From contig NZ_CP067395.1 of assembly GCF_017355525.1 (NCBI RefSeq), positions 3,751,001 through 3,815,000 on the forward strand: 64,000 nucleotides of DNA. Direction: 5' to 3'. The translations under genes and the position numbers were made by a program. Below, in pieces: positions 7,668-15,541 of this stretch. The stretch's first letter is position 1. Each line of letters starts with the position of its first letter. The notes below the pieces were generated by a model. It worked only from the letters and a program-made list of their open reading frames with translations, made no database searches and was not told the DNA's origin. The stretch is from Lysobacter enzymogenes. Its GTDB lineage: Bacteria; Pseudomonadota; Gammaproteobacteria; Xanthomonadales; Xanthomonadaceae.

Positions 7668-8660
7668 TCAGCCGGCCGCCAGCGCGTCCATGCGGTCGGC
7701 GATCCAGCGTTCGGCGAAGCCGTCGAGCTGGGCGTTCTCGAGGAAGCCGCAATGGCCGCCCCACGGCGCCACTTCCAGGCGCGAATGCGGCGGCAGGCGC
7801 AGCTCGCGGAAGCCGGCCAGCGGAATCACCGGGTCGTCGGCGGCCATCAGGATGCTGGCCGGCACCTGCAGCCGCGCCATGCGTTCGCCGGCGATGGAAT
7901 AGCCGTCGAAATAGCGGTCCAGGGTGCCGAAGTCGGTGTGGCGCTCGACCATCCACTGGGTCAGCGGGCGCATGCGCAGGCCGAGGGTGCGGTCGTCGAA
8001 ATCGTGCACGGCCGGAAACAGTTCGCGCTTGCGCGCCAGCGAGCCGCGCCATTTGCGCTCGAAGTACCACAGGTACATCGGCAGCCCGGTTTCCATCTGC
8101 TCCATCGTGCGCGCCGGATCCAGCACCGGGCACACCGCCGCGGCGTGCGCCAGCGGCAGGCCGATCTCGGACGCGCGCAGCGCCAGGCGCAGGGCGAAAT
8201 TGCCGCCGAGCGAATAGCCGGCCACCGACAGCGGCCGCAGCGGGAAGCGCTCGGCCACGACCTGCGCGGCCTGCACCACTTCCTCCAGGCGGTTGGAGTG
8301 GAACAGGCCTTCGTTGAGGTGGTGGGTGTCGCCGTGGTCGCGGAAGTTGAGCCGGAACACTTCGAAGCCGCGGCCGAGCAGGCGCGCCGCGGTCAGGCGC
8401 ATGTAGTTGGATTCGGCGCTGCCTTCCCAGCCGTGCAGCAGCAGCACCAGGCCGCGCGGCGTGGTGCCGGGCACCGCGCTGTGCAGGCCTTGCAGGCGCA
8501 CGCCGCCGGCGGTTTCCAGCAGATGCAGTTCGCTGCGCGCGCCGGCCTGGGCCAGGCGCCGCTCGGCGTTGCGCCGGCGCAGCGGGCTGGAGCCCAGCAC
8601 CGACTGGATGTGAGCGTTGCGCAGCCAGCGCGGCGGCGCGTAGTCGGATGCGGTCAGCAT
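7668..8660 (-). CDS. YheT-family alpha/beta hydrolase
   Basis: A 330-residue hydrolase of the YheT/COG0429 family. The oxyanion region is HGWEGS, the nucleophile elbow is GYSLGGN, the acid is in AADDPVIP and the histidine is in GGHCGF, giving a complete Ser-Asp-His triad. The N-terminal PRWLRNAHIQSVLGS segment is diagnostic of the family. Bacterial YheT proteins are putative esterases or lipases with no firmly known substrate. The gene sits 7 bases downstream of a PlsC-type acyltransferase on the same strand, so a lipid-related role is plausible but unproved. Confidence 0.87.
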   Translation of the reverse strand: MLTASDYAPPRWLRNAHIQSVLGSSPLRRRNAERRLAQAGARSELHLLETAGGVRLQGLHSAVPGTTPRGLVLLLHGWEGSAESNYMRLTAARLLGRGFEVFRLNFRDHGDTHHLNEGLFHSNRLEEVVQAAQVVAERFPLRPLSVAGYSLGGNFALRLALRASEIGLPLAHAAAVCPVLDPARTMEQMETGLPMYLWYFERKWRGSLARKRELFPAVHDFDDRTLGLRMRPLTQWMVERHTDFGTLDRYFDGYSIAGERMARLQVPASILMAADDPVIPLAGFRELRLPPHSRLEVAPWGGHCGFLENAQLDGFAERWIADRMDALAAG

Positions 8661-8667
8661 CGCCGCC

Positions 8668-9474
8668 TCAGCCCGCCATCGCCTCGACGATGCGCTGCCG
8701 CGCCAGATCGGCGATGCGGCGGCGGCCGTCGGCCTCGCCGGGGCCGATCGGCGCGAGGAAATGCACTTCGGCCAGCCGCCCGGGCTCGCCGAGCAGGCGC
8801 AGGAAGTTGGCGAAGAAGCTTTCGCGGTCCTGGAACGCGACCACCTGCTGGGCGTCGCCGCGCTCGCCGTAGCGCAGCGCCACCGGCTGCACCGGCACGC
8901 CGGCTTCGACCGCGGCCATGAAGATGCGCGCGTGGAACGGGCCGATCTCGCGGCCGCCGCGGGTGCCGCCTTCGGGGAACACGCCGACCGAACGGCCCGC
9001 GCGCAGGCGCGAGAGCATTTCGTGCAGCACCCCGCCGAGCGATTCGGTGCTGCCGCGCGAATGGAAGATGGTGTGGCCGCGCGCGGCCAGCCAGCCGACC
9101 ACCGGCCAGCCGGCGATTTCGCGCTTGGCGACGAAGCCCATCATGCGCTGGCTGTGCAGGATCTCGATGTCGACCCAGCTGACGTGGTTGGCGACGAACA
9201 AGGTCGCCCCGGCCAGCGGCGTGCCGACCCGGCGCAGGCGGAAGCCGAAGATCCGCATCAACCCGGCCGACCAGGCCCGGATCACGCGGTGTTCCAGGGT
9301 TTCCTCGCCCCAGGGGATGCGGGCGGTGGGCAGGGTGATCAGCAGCAGGACCAGCGGCAGGTGGACGAACACGTGCCACAGCAGCAAGGGCGTACGGATC
9401 AGGTAACGCAGCGCGCGCGCGGCCGACGCGCCGGTGGGCGCGACCGCGCCGGCGTGGGGAGGCGGCGCATTCAT
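8668..9474 (-). CDS. plsC: 1-acyl-sn-glycerol-3-phosphate acyltransferase
   Basis: A 268-residue PlsC-like acyltransferase that would convert lysophosphatidate to phosphatidate in the inner membrane. The acyltransferase block I motif is NHVSWVD (HX4D form), block III is FPEGGTRGG, and block IV carries the VPVQPVALRY stretch. An N-terminal hydrophobic segment (LIRTPLLLWHVFVHLPLVLLLI) anchors it. It is followed closely by the hydrolase gene, probably in one operon. I chose the ATG at 9474. A GTG at 9483 adds three residues. The paralogue could be an ornithine-lipid type acyltransferase instead. Confidence 0.85.
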   Translation of the reverse strand: MNAPPPHAGAVAPTGASAARALRYLIRTPLLLWHVFVHLPLVLLLITLPTARIPWGEETLEHRVIRAWSAGLMRIFGFRLRRVGTPLAGATLFVANHVSWVDIEILHSQRMMGFVAKREIAGWPVVGWLAARGHTIFHSRGSTESLGGVLHEMLSRLRAGRSVGVFPEGGTRGGREIGPFHARIFMAAVEAGVPVQPVALRYGERGDAQQVVAFQDRESFFANFLRLLGEPGRLAEVHFLAPIGPGEADGRRRIADLARQRIVEAMAG

Positions 9475-9700
9475 TGCGTGCACGATACCGAAGCGCCGCC
9501 GCAGCGGCCAGGGTCAAATGGCGGAACGCCACGTCCGGCGAGGCCGGACGCGGCGGCGGTGAAATTTTCACCGGATCGGCGCCGGCGCTTCAAACGCCGG
9601 GCGCCGGCTGGCGGGACGAGCGGCAGCGGGGCCTCGCGGCGGCAAGGCCTCCCAGAAGGGCTCCAGCCCGGCGGACCCCGCCTGCGCGGGGCCCGGCGGT

Positions 9701-11014
9701 TCAGTTGGCCTCGACCGCCGGCGCCGCGCCGGCGCCGCTGCGCTCGCGCAGGCCGAGCTTATGCCCGACCTTGGCGAAGAACAGGATGTACAGGTAGCAC
9801 GGCACCATCAGCGCCAGGAACACCGCCTGGAAATCGAAGTGCTGCTTCAGCACCGCGTACAGCTGCGGCACCACCGCGCCGCCGGCGATGCCCATGACCA
9901 TGATCGCCGAGCCGGTTTCGGTGTGGCGGCCGAGGCCGCGGATGCCGAGCGGGAAGATCGCCGGCCACATCATCGCGTTGGCGAAGCCGAGCGCGGCGAC
10001 GAACAGCACCGAGACGTAGCCTTGGGTCGCGAACGCGCCGATGCTCAGCAGCACGCCGAGCACCGCCGACCACGACAGGTAGCGCTCCTGCGAGATGAAG
10101 CGCGGAATCACGATCAGGCCGACGATGTAGCCGGCCAGCATCCCGCCAAGGGTGAACGAGGTGAAGAACTTGGTCTTGTCCAGCGGCAGGCCGAAGCTGT
10201 GGCCGTAGGTGCCGATGGCGTCGCCGGCCATCACTTCCACGCCGACGTAGACGAAGATGCACAGCGCGCCGAGCCACAGGTGCGGATAGCCGAACAGGCT
10301 GCGGCCGTCGTCGCCGCCCGCGGCGCCGCCCTTGTTGACCTCTGCGGCGCGCAGTTCCGGCAGCGGCGAGAACAGCACGCCGACCGCGAGCAGCGCGAGC
10401 ACGCCGGCCATCAGCAGGTACGGGCCGTGGATGTTGGTGGCGAACTCGTTGAGCAGCTGCTGCTTGGTGGCCGGATCGGCGCCCTTGACCTGTTCGGCCA
10501 AGTCGCCCATGCCGTGCAGCACCAGGGTGCCGAGCACGATCGGCGCGAGGATGCCGGCGATCTTGTTGCAGATGCCCATCACCGCGATGCGCCGGGCCGC
10601 GCCCTCGATCGGGCCGAGGATGCTGATGTAGGGATTGACCGCGGTCTGCAGCACCGCCAGGCCGGCGCCGATCACGAACAGACCGCCGAGCGCGCCGGGG
10701 TACCAGCGCTGGGTGGTGAACTCGCCGAACACCGCCGCGCCGATCGCCATCACCATCAGGCCCAGGGCCATGCCGCGCTTCATCCCGGTGAAGCGCAGGA
10801 TCGACGAGGCCGGCAGGGCCAGGAAGAAGTACGACAGATAGAACGCCATCGGCACCAGGAACGCGCCGACTTCGTCGAGCTCGAAGGCGAGCTGGGCGAA
10901 GCCGATCAGCGGGCCGTTGAGCCAGGTGACGAAGCCGAACACGAAGAACAGCGCGCCGACGATCGCGATCGACATGAGATAGCGCGGCGGAGCGCTGGCG
11001 TTTGCAACCGACAT
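9701..11014 (-). CDS. nagP: Sugar MFS permease, probable GlcNAc transporter NagP
   Basis: A 437-residue, roughly 12-helix permease of the FucP/glucose-galactose (GGP) branch of the major facilitator superfamily. Visible landmarks are FFVFGFVTWLNGPLIGF near the N-terminus, AVNPYISILGP and NKIAGILAPIVLG. In GlcNAc-using Xanthomonads and Shewanella, permeases of this branch (NagP) bring GlcNAc across the inner membrane. The start is fixed by a GGGAGGGG ribosome site. The gene is divergent from a glucokinase-family kinase and near a TonB receptor and a hexosaminidase, which supports GlcNAc as substrate. A LacI-type half-palindrome lies about 80-95 bases upstream. Confidence 0.85.
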   Translation of the reverse strand: MSVANASAPPRYLMSIAIVGALFFVFGFVTWLNGPLIGFAQLAFELDEVGAFLVPMAFYLSYFFLALPASSILRFTGMKRGMALGLMVMAIGAAVFGEFTTQRWYPGALGGLFVIGAGLAVLQTAVNPYISILGPIEGAARRIAVMGICNKIAGILAPIVLGTLVLHGMGDLAEQVKGADPATKQQLLNEFATNIHGPYLLMAGVLALLAVGVLFSPLPELRAAEVNKGGAAGGDDGRSLFGYPHLWLGALCIFVYVGVEVMAGDAIGTYGHSFGLPLDKTKFFTSFTLGGMLAGYIVGLIVIPRFISQERYLSWSAVLGVLLSIGAFATQGYVSVLFVAALGFANAMMWPAIFPLGIRGLGRHTETGSAIMVMGIAGGAVVPQLYAVLKQHFDFQAVFLALMVPCYLYILFFAKVGHKLGLRERSGAGAAPAVEAN

Positions 11015-11091
11015 GAGACATCCCCTCCCAGGGCAGGCGGGAGACGCCCGCCGCGTGCGCCTTGCTCCGGTTGACCGGCACGACAAGCGTT

Positions 11092-11107
11092 GGCCCAACG
11101 TTGTCAC
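11092..11107. promoter_or_regulatory. Imperfect LacI-type operator near nagP
   Basis: Eleven contiguous bases, CAACGTTGTCA (11096-11106), match the perfect palindrome at 11263-11278. The preceding CGACAAGCGTTGG forms an offset second arm. The site lies 78-93 bases upstream of the nagP start codon, suitable for repression of nagP. Confidence 0.5.
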
Positions 11108-11262
11108 AACTGCCCGCGTCCTGCCAACCGGGACCGCCCGAATCGGCTGAAACCCGCGCCAGAACGTGATCTCCGGCGCGCGTGGCGATGTTGCGCCGCA
11201 TCAAGAAAAGCGCGGCAACCGACACGGTTTGCGCCCGGCGATGACGGTTTTGCGGAGTCTTG

Positions 11263-11278
11263 TTGACAACGTTGTCAA
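11263..11278. promoter_or_regulatory. Perfect LacI-type operator in nagP-kinase gap
   Basis: TTGACAACGTTGTCAA is a perfect 16-base palindrome with the central CG of LacI/GalR-family operators. It sits in the 423-base gap between the divergent nagP and kinase genes, 160 bases upstream of the kinase start. A NagR-type LacI regulator is the likely binder. The LacI gene at 40916 is a candidate, but this is inference. The rest of the gap shows no convincing gene. Confidence 0.65.
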
Positions 11279-11437
11279 AGCGGGTGCAGTCTCGGCGCCG
11301 CCAAGGGGAACGCTCAAAGGCAGCCGTGGAGGGCGCATGCAGTGGGACGGGTCGTGGGAAACCGGACAATCGCAGCCGCAGAGCGGGCGCCGCGCGTGGC
11401 GCCTGAACGGGCGCGCCGCGCGGACGCGGGTGCGCGC

Positions 11438-12469
11438 ATGAGTGCGGCGCCGCGGCCGAGCACGGCCGCGCCGGCCGACGCCGGTACCTTCATCGCCGCC
11501 GACGTCGGCGGGACCCACACCCGGGTCGGGCTGGTGCGCCCCGGCCAGGGCGGCGACACCGTCGCCGTGCTCGCCCACCGCAAGTACGTGTGCGCCGACT
11601 ACCCGAGCCTGGCGCCGATCCTGGCCGAATTCATCGCCGGCAACGGCATCGGCGTGGAGCGCGTGGTCATCGCCTGCGCCGGCGTGGTGCTGGAAGACCG
11701 CGTGGTCAATTCCAACCTGCCGTGGCCGATCTCGCTGTCGGAACTGCGCCGCGAGCTGGGCCTGCGCGAAGTGTTGTTCATCAACGATTTCCAGGCCAAC
11801 GCCAACGCCGCCCAGTGCATGGCGCCGGAAGACTCGACCCTGCTGACGCCGGGCGTGCGCGACGCCGCGCCGGGCCCGGTGCTGGTGATCGGCCCCGGCA
11901 CCGGCCTGGGCGCGGCGATCCGCATTCCCAACGGCCGCGGCACCGTGGTGCTGCCGACCGAAGCCGGCCACACCGCGTTCGCGCCGGGCAACGCGCGCGA
12001 AGTCGAGATGCTGCGGCTGGTGCAGCAGCGCGGCCACGACTACGTCAAGACCGAACATTTCGTCTCCGGCCCCGGGCTGGTGAACCTGTACGACTCGCTG
12101 TGCACGCTGTCCGCGGTCGAGCCGGCGCTGCGCGCGCCGGCGGCGATCACCGAGGCCGCGCGCCGCGGCGACGCGATCGCGCGCGAGGCGGTGCTGACCT
12201 TCTGCGCCCTGCTCGGCAGCGTGATCGGCGACCTGGTGGTCATCAGCGGCGCCAAGTCGGTGTTCATCGCCGGCGGCATCCTGCCGCAGCTCAAGGACTT
12301 CGTGCCCGACAGCCGTTTCCACGCGCGCATGCTCGACAAGGGCGTGATGCGCCCGGTGCTCGAGAGCGTGCCGGTGCGGCTCATCGAGAACGAGCGCCTG
12401 GGCGTGATCGGCGCGGCCAGCTGGTACCTGGAACACAGCCGCGACGCCGCGGCCCGCAGCGTCACGTAA
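11438..12469 (+). CDS. glk: Glucokinase-family hexose kinase, possible GlcNAc kinase
   Basis: A 343-residue kinase of the Glk (PF02685) family, which phosphorylates glucose or related hexoses at C6 with ATP. Landmarks are the N-terminal phosphate loop AADVGGTHTRVGL, NSNLPWPIS, the catalytic-Asp motif FINDFQANANA, GPGTGLGAA, TEAGHTAF and the C-terminal SRFHARMLDKG block. The frame runs open upstream to 11342, but that extension is Arg/Ala-rich and unlike the family, so I start at the ATG at 11438. Its place between nagP and a chitin-type TonB receptor suggests it phosphorylates incoming GlcNAc or glucose. In Xanthomonas, Glk-family NagK kinases serve GlcNAc. Confidence 0.85.
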   Translation: MSAAPRPSTAAPADAGTFIAADVGGTHTRVGLVRPGQGGDTVAVLAHRKYVCADYPSLAPILAEFIAGNGIGVERVVIACAGVVLEDRVVNSNLPWPISLSELRRELGLREVLFINDFQANANAAQCMAPEDSTLLTPGVRDAAPGPVLVIGPGTGLGAAIRIPNGRGTVVLPTEAGHTAFAPGNAREVEMLRLVQQRGHDYVKTEHFVSGPGLVNLYDSLCTLSAVEPALRAPAAITEAARRGDAIAREAVLTFCALLGSVIGDLVVISGAKSVFIAGGILPQLKDFVPDSRFHARMLDKGVMRPVLESVPVRLIENERLGVIGAASWYLEHSRDAAARSVT

Positions 12470-12738
12470 TCCCGAATTCCGTCGCGCGGCGCGCAGGCGC
12501 CGCGCGGCGCAGGCAGCACACGCACCAGGCGCAAGGCCGAAGGCACGCTCGCGGCCTCGCATCGAAGGCGGCAACACCCAGCGCTCCGCGCTGGCAGCAC
12601 AGGCAGCACCGGGAACACGCAGACGGCCGCAACGCGACCGGGCTGCCGCAGCACCGCACGCACACAAGACAACCGGACTCCGCGACGAACCGGCAACGGA
12701 CGATCGCCGAGCCATCACCGCCCGAGGGAGGAACAGTA
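12470..12738 (+). other. CA-rich leader of the TonB receptor gene
   Basis: Between the kinase and the TonB-dependent receptor there are 269 bases with no recognisable gene. After a GC-rich hairpin-prone start (around GCGCGGCGCGC), the sense strand becomes C/A-rich, with GCAGCAC recurring several times and few T residues. It ends in a strong GAGGGAGGA ribosome site. It is probably a long untranslated leader with a poorly structured RNA. No operator matching the nagP-side palindrome is seen. Confidence 0.4.
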
Positions 12739-15351
12739 ATGAAAGCGCGCAAGACCCTTTTGTCCGCCAGTATCGTCATGGCTCTGAGCATGGCCACGGG
12801 CGTAGCGATGGCGCAGGACGCACCGGCCGCCGCGGCCCAGGCCAAGGACCTCGACGCGGTCGTGGTCACCGGCATCCGCGCCAGCCTGGAGAAGTCGCTC
12901 GACACCAAGCGGGCCAACGTGACCGTGTCGGAGGCGATCACCGCCGAGGACATCGGCAAGTTCGCCAACACCAACGTCGCCGAAGCCATGTCGCAGATTC
13001 CCGGCGTGGTCCTGGACCGCCGCTTCGGCCAGGGCGAGCGCGTCAGCATCGACGGCACCGACCCCAGCCTCAACCTCAGCTTCCTCGACGGCCACCCGGT
13101 GGCGCAGTCGATCTGGCTGTACGGCGAGCAGCCCAACCGCGGCTTCGACTACACCCTGCTGGCGCCGGAAATCCTCGGCCGTCTGGAAGTCATCAAGTCC
13201 TCCGAAGCGCGCCTGACCGAAGGCAGCCTCGGCGGCACCGTGCTGATGCACACGCGCAAGCCGCTGGACCTGGACGCCAACTCCATCGCCGGCTCGCTGA
13301 GCTTCAACTACAACGACCAGGGCGGCGACACCCGTCCCAGCGGCTCGGTGATGTACAGCTGGAAGAACGCCGACGCGAACTTCGGCTTCAACATCGCCGC
13401 GCAGCACTACGAAGAGACCGTCGACCGTCAGGGCGTGGAAGTGTTCGGCTACCAGAAGGCCAGCGCCTTCCCGAACCAGACCGGCGCGGCGGCCAACATC
13501 GACGTGCCCAACTTCGTCAACGCCGCCTGGTTCCAGCAGACCCGCGAACGCAACAGCGCGAACCTCAACCTGCAGTTCAAGCCGAGCGACGAGCTGGAGT
13601 TCAACCTCAGCGGCTTGTTCATCCGCGAGAGCTTCGACAACTACAACCAGTCGTTCTACAACTTCCTGACCCAGCGTCCGGGCGCGGTGGACCGTCTGAG
13701 CACCAGCGGCGGCGTCGCCACCGGCGGCCACAGCAACGCCAACCCGGTGTTCTACGACAACAACGTGCGCGCCTCCGAGCCCGAGACCAAGGGCATCGAC
13801 CTGACCGGCAAGTACCAGACCGACACCTGGGGCGTGTCGGGCCAGGTCGGCCACAGCAAGTCGGAGAACACCCTGGAGCAGTGGTTCATCGAACCGGTCT
13901 ACACCGGCGGCTACAGCTTCGACCTCAAGCGCGGCCTGACCTTCGACAACCCGGCGGCGGCCAGCAACCCGGCCAACTGGGCCGGCGACGGCTTCATGGG
14001 CAACTACGGCGTCATCGACACCGAGACCAAGGACACCTACGGCCAGGTCGATTTCAACATCCGCTTCGACAGCGTGCTCAACAACCTCAGCTTCGGCGCG
14101 CGTCGCGGCAAGCACGAGGAAGACTACCGCCAGAACGTCTACGTCGGCCTGCCGGTCGCCGACCTGGTCACCGTCGGCACGATCAACCCGGTCAGCCTGC
14201 GCGACCTCAATCCCGGTTCGGGCCGCCACGTCCAGGTCGGCCGCCAGAACGTGATCGACTACGTCAACCGCTACCGCGGCGCGCTGACTCCGGATCCGGC
14301 CAGCTTCCTCAACAACACCTTCAGCATCGAGCAGACCAACACCGCGGCCTACGTCCAGGCCGACTTCGCCAGCGGCGGCTGGCGCGGCAACGTCGGCGTG
14401 CGCTACGTCGAGTCCAAGACCGACGGCGAGGGCTTCGCCTACGGCGGCACCCCGAGCCTGACCGACCTCGACTCCAAGCGCGTGCGCAGCTCGAAGAAGG
14501 AAGACTTCGTGCTGCCGTCGTTGAACGTGGTCTACGACACCGGCAACGACGTGCTGCTGCGCTTCGGCGCGGCCAAGGTCGTGGCCTGGGCGCCGTACAA
14601 CCAGCTGGTCGGCAACACCTTCCTCAACGACAGCACCTTCACCGGCAGCGGCGGCAGCTCCAACCTCGACGCGTACGAGTCGACCAACTACAGCCTGTCG
14701 GCCGAGTGGTACTTCGCCGAGCAGTCGGTGCTGGCGGCGTCGGTGTTCTACAAGGACATCGACAACTACATCACCAGCGAAGGCCGCATCGAGCGCCAGT
14801 TCAACTCCAACGCGACCACCGCGCCGGCGTTCTACCAGTCGCGCATCGTCGGCACCAACGGCTGCACCACCGACGGCTTCTGCAACTACAGCATCATCCG
14901 TCCGCTCAACGCCGGCAAAGGCAAGGTCAAGGGCTTCACCGTCAGCTACCAGCAGCCGTTCGGCGACACCGGTTTCGGCCTGACCGCGAACTACACCTAC
15001 GCCGACGGCGAAGGCGCCAACGGCACCGACCTGCCGTACCAGTCGCGCGATGCGGTGGCGATCAGCCCGTACTACGAGCGCGGCCCGTTCTCCGCCCGCA
15101 TCAGCTACAACTGGCGCAGCGATTACCTGGCCGGCGGCTACGTGGCCGGCGCGCCGCCGGCGAGCGTGGACGACTACGCCGAGCTCGGCGCGAGCGTGGC
15201 CTGGAACATCGACGACCGCCTGACGGTCGCGCTGGAGGGCATGAACCTGCTCGACTCGGAGTACAAGCAGTACCTCGGCCGCGAAGAACTGGTCGCCCAG
15301 AGCTTCCACACCGGGCGCCGTTTCATGGCGTCGTTCCGCTTCAAGTTCTGA
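12739..15351 (+). CDS. TonB-dependent receptor, likely for chitin or GlcNAc oligomers
   Basis: An 870-residue outer-membrane receptor. The signal peptide is MKARKTLLSASIVMALSMATGVAMA. A TonB-box-like DLDAVVVTGI follows, then the plug domain (SEAITAEDIGKFANTNVAEAMSQIPGV, VSIDGTDPSLN, then the RLEVIKSSEARLTEGSLGGTV core) and a 22-strand-type barrel ending in an aromatic residue (SFRFKF). The plug resembles the Caulobacter/Xanthomonad carbohydrate receptor class that imports oligosaccharides. The neighbours (permease, hexose kinase, hexosaminidase) point to GlcNAc or chito-oligosaccharides as cargo. A strong terminator follows the gene. Confidence 0.9.
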   Translation: MKARKTLLSASIVMALSMATGVAMAQDAPAAAAQAKDLDAVVVTGIRASLEKSLDTKRANVTVSEAITAEDIGKFANTNVAEAMSQIPGVVLDRRFGQGERVSIDGTDPSLNLSFLDGHPVAQSIWLYGEQPNRGFDYTLLAPEILGRLEVIKSSEARLTEGSLGGTVLMHTRKPLDLDANSIAGSLSFNYNDQGGDTRPSGSVMYSWKNADANFGFNIAAQHYEETVDRQGVEVFGYQKASAFPNQTGAAANIDVPNFVNAAWFQQTRERNSANLNLQFKPSDELEFNLSGLFIRESFDNYNQSFYNFLTQRPGAVDRLSTSGGVATGGHSNANPVFYDNNVRASEPETKGIDLTGKYQTDTWGVSGQVGHSKSENTLEQWFIEPVYTGGYSFDLKRGLTFDNPAAASNPANWAGDGFMGNYGVIDTETKDTYGQVDFNIRFDSVLNNLSFGARRGKHEEDYRQNVYVGLPVADLVTVGTINPVSLRDLNPGSGRHVQVGRQNVIDYVNRYRGALTPDPASFLNNTFSIEQTNTAAYVQADFASGGWRGNVGVRYVESKTDGEGFAYGGTPSLTDLDSKRVRSSKKEDFVLPSLNVVYDTGNDVLLRFGAAKVVAWAPYNQLVGNTFLNDSTFTGSGGSSNLDAYESTNYSLSAEWYFAEQSVLAASVFYKDIDNYITSEGRIERQFNSNATTAPAFYQSRIVGTNGCTTDGFCNYSIIRPLNAGKGKVKGFTVSYQQPFGDTGFGLTANYTYADGEGANGTDLPYQSRDAVAISPYYERGPFSARISYNWRSDYLAGGYVAGAPPASVDDYAELGASVAWNIDDRLTVALEGMNLLDSEYKQYLGREELVAQSFHTGRRFMASFRFKF

Positions 15352-15383
15352 TCGGCCGGCAAGGCGATCGATCGCTCGACCCG

Positions 15384-15420
15384 ACAAGCCCGGCATGCGA
15401 ATGCCGGGCTTGTCTTTTTT
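15384..15420 (+). terminator. Rho-independent terminator after TonB receptor
   Basis: A perfect 13-base-pair stem (ACAAGCCCGGCAT at 15384-15396 and its complement at 15401-15413) encloses a GCGA tetraloop and is followed by CTTTTTT. It lies 32 bases after the receptor stop and separates it from the hexosaminidase transcript. Confidence 0.95.
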
Positions 15421-15541
15421 CCGCGCCGCCGAGTCCGCCGCGCATGCGGCCGACCGCGCGGACGCACAAACAAACAACCCCCGGCCGCCGCGCCTGCGGC
15501 ATGGTGAGCGGCCGAACGCCCCGCTCCGGAGTCCGTCCACG

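Noticed and set aside
11342..11437. Upstream extension of the kinase gene
   Set aside because: The extra 32 residues are Arg/Ala rich and lie over the promoter region. The ATG at 11438 gives the family N-terminus.
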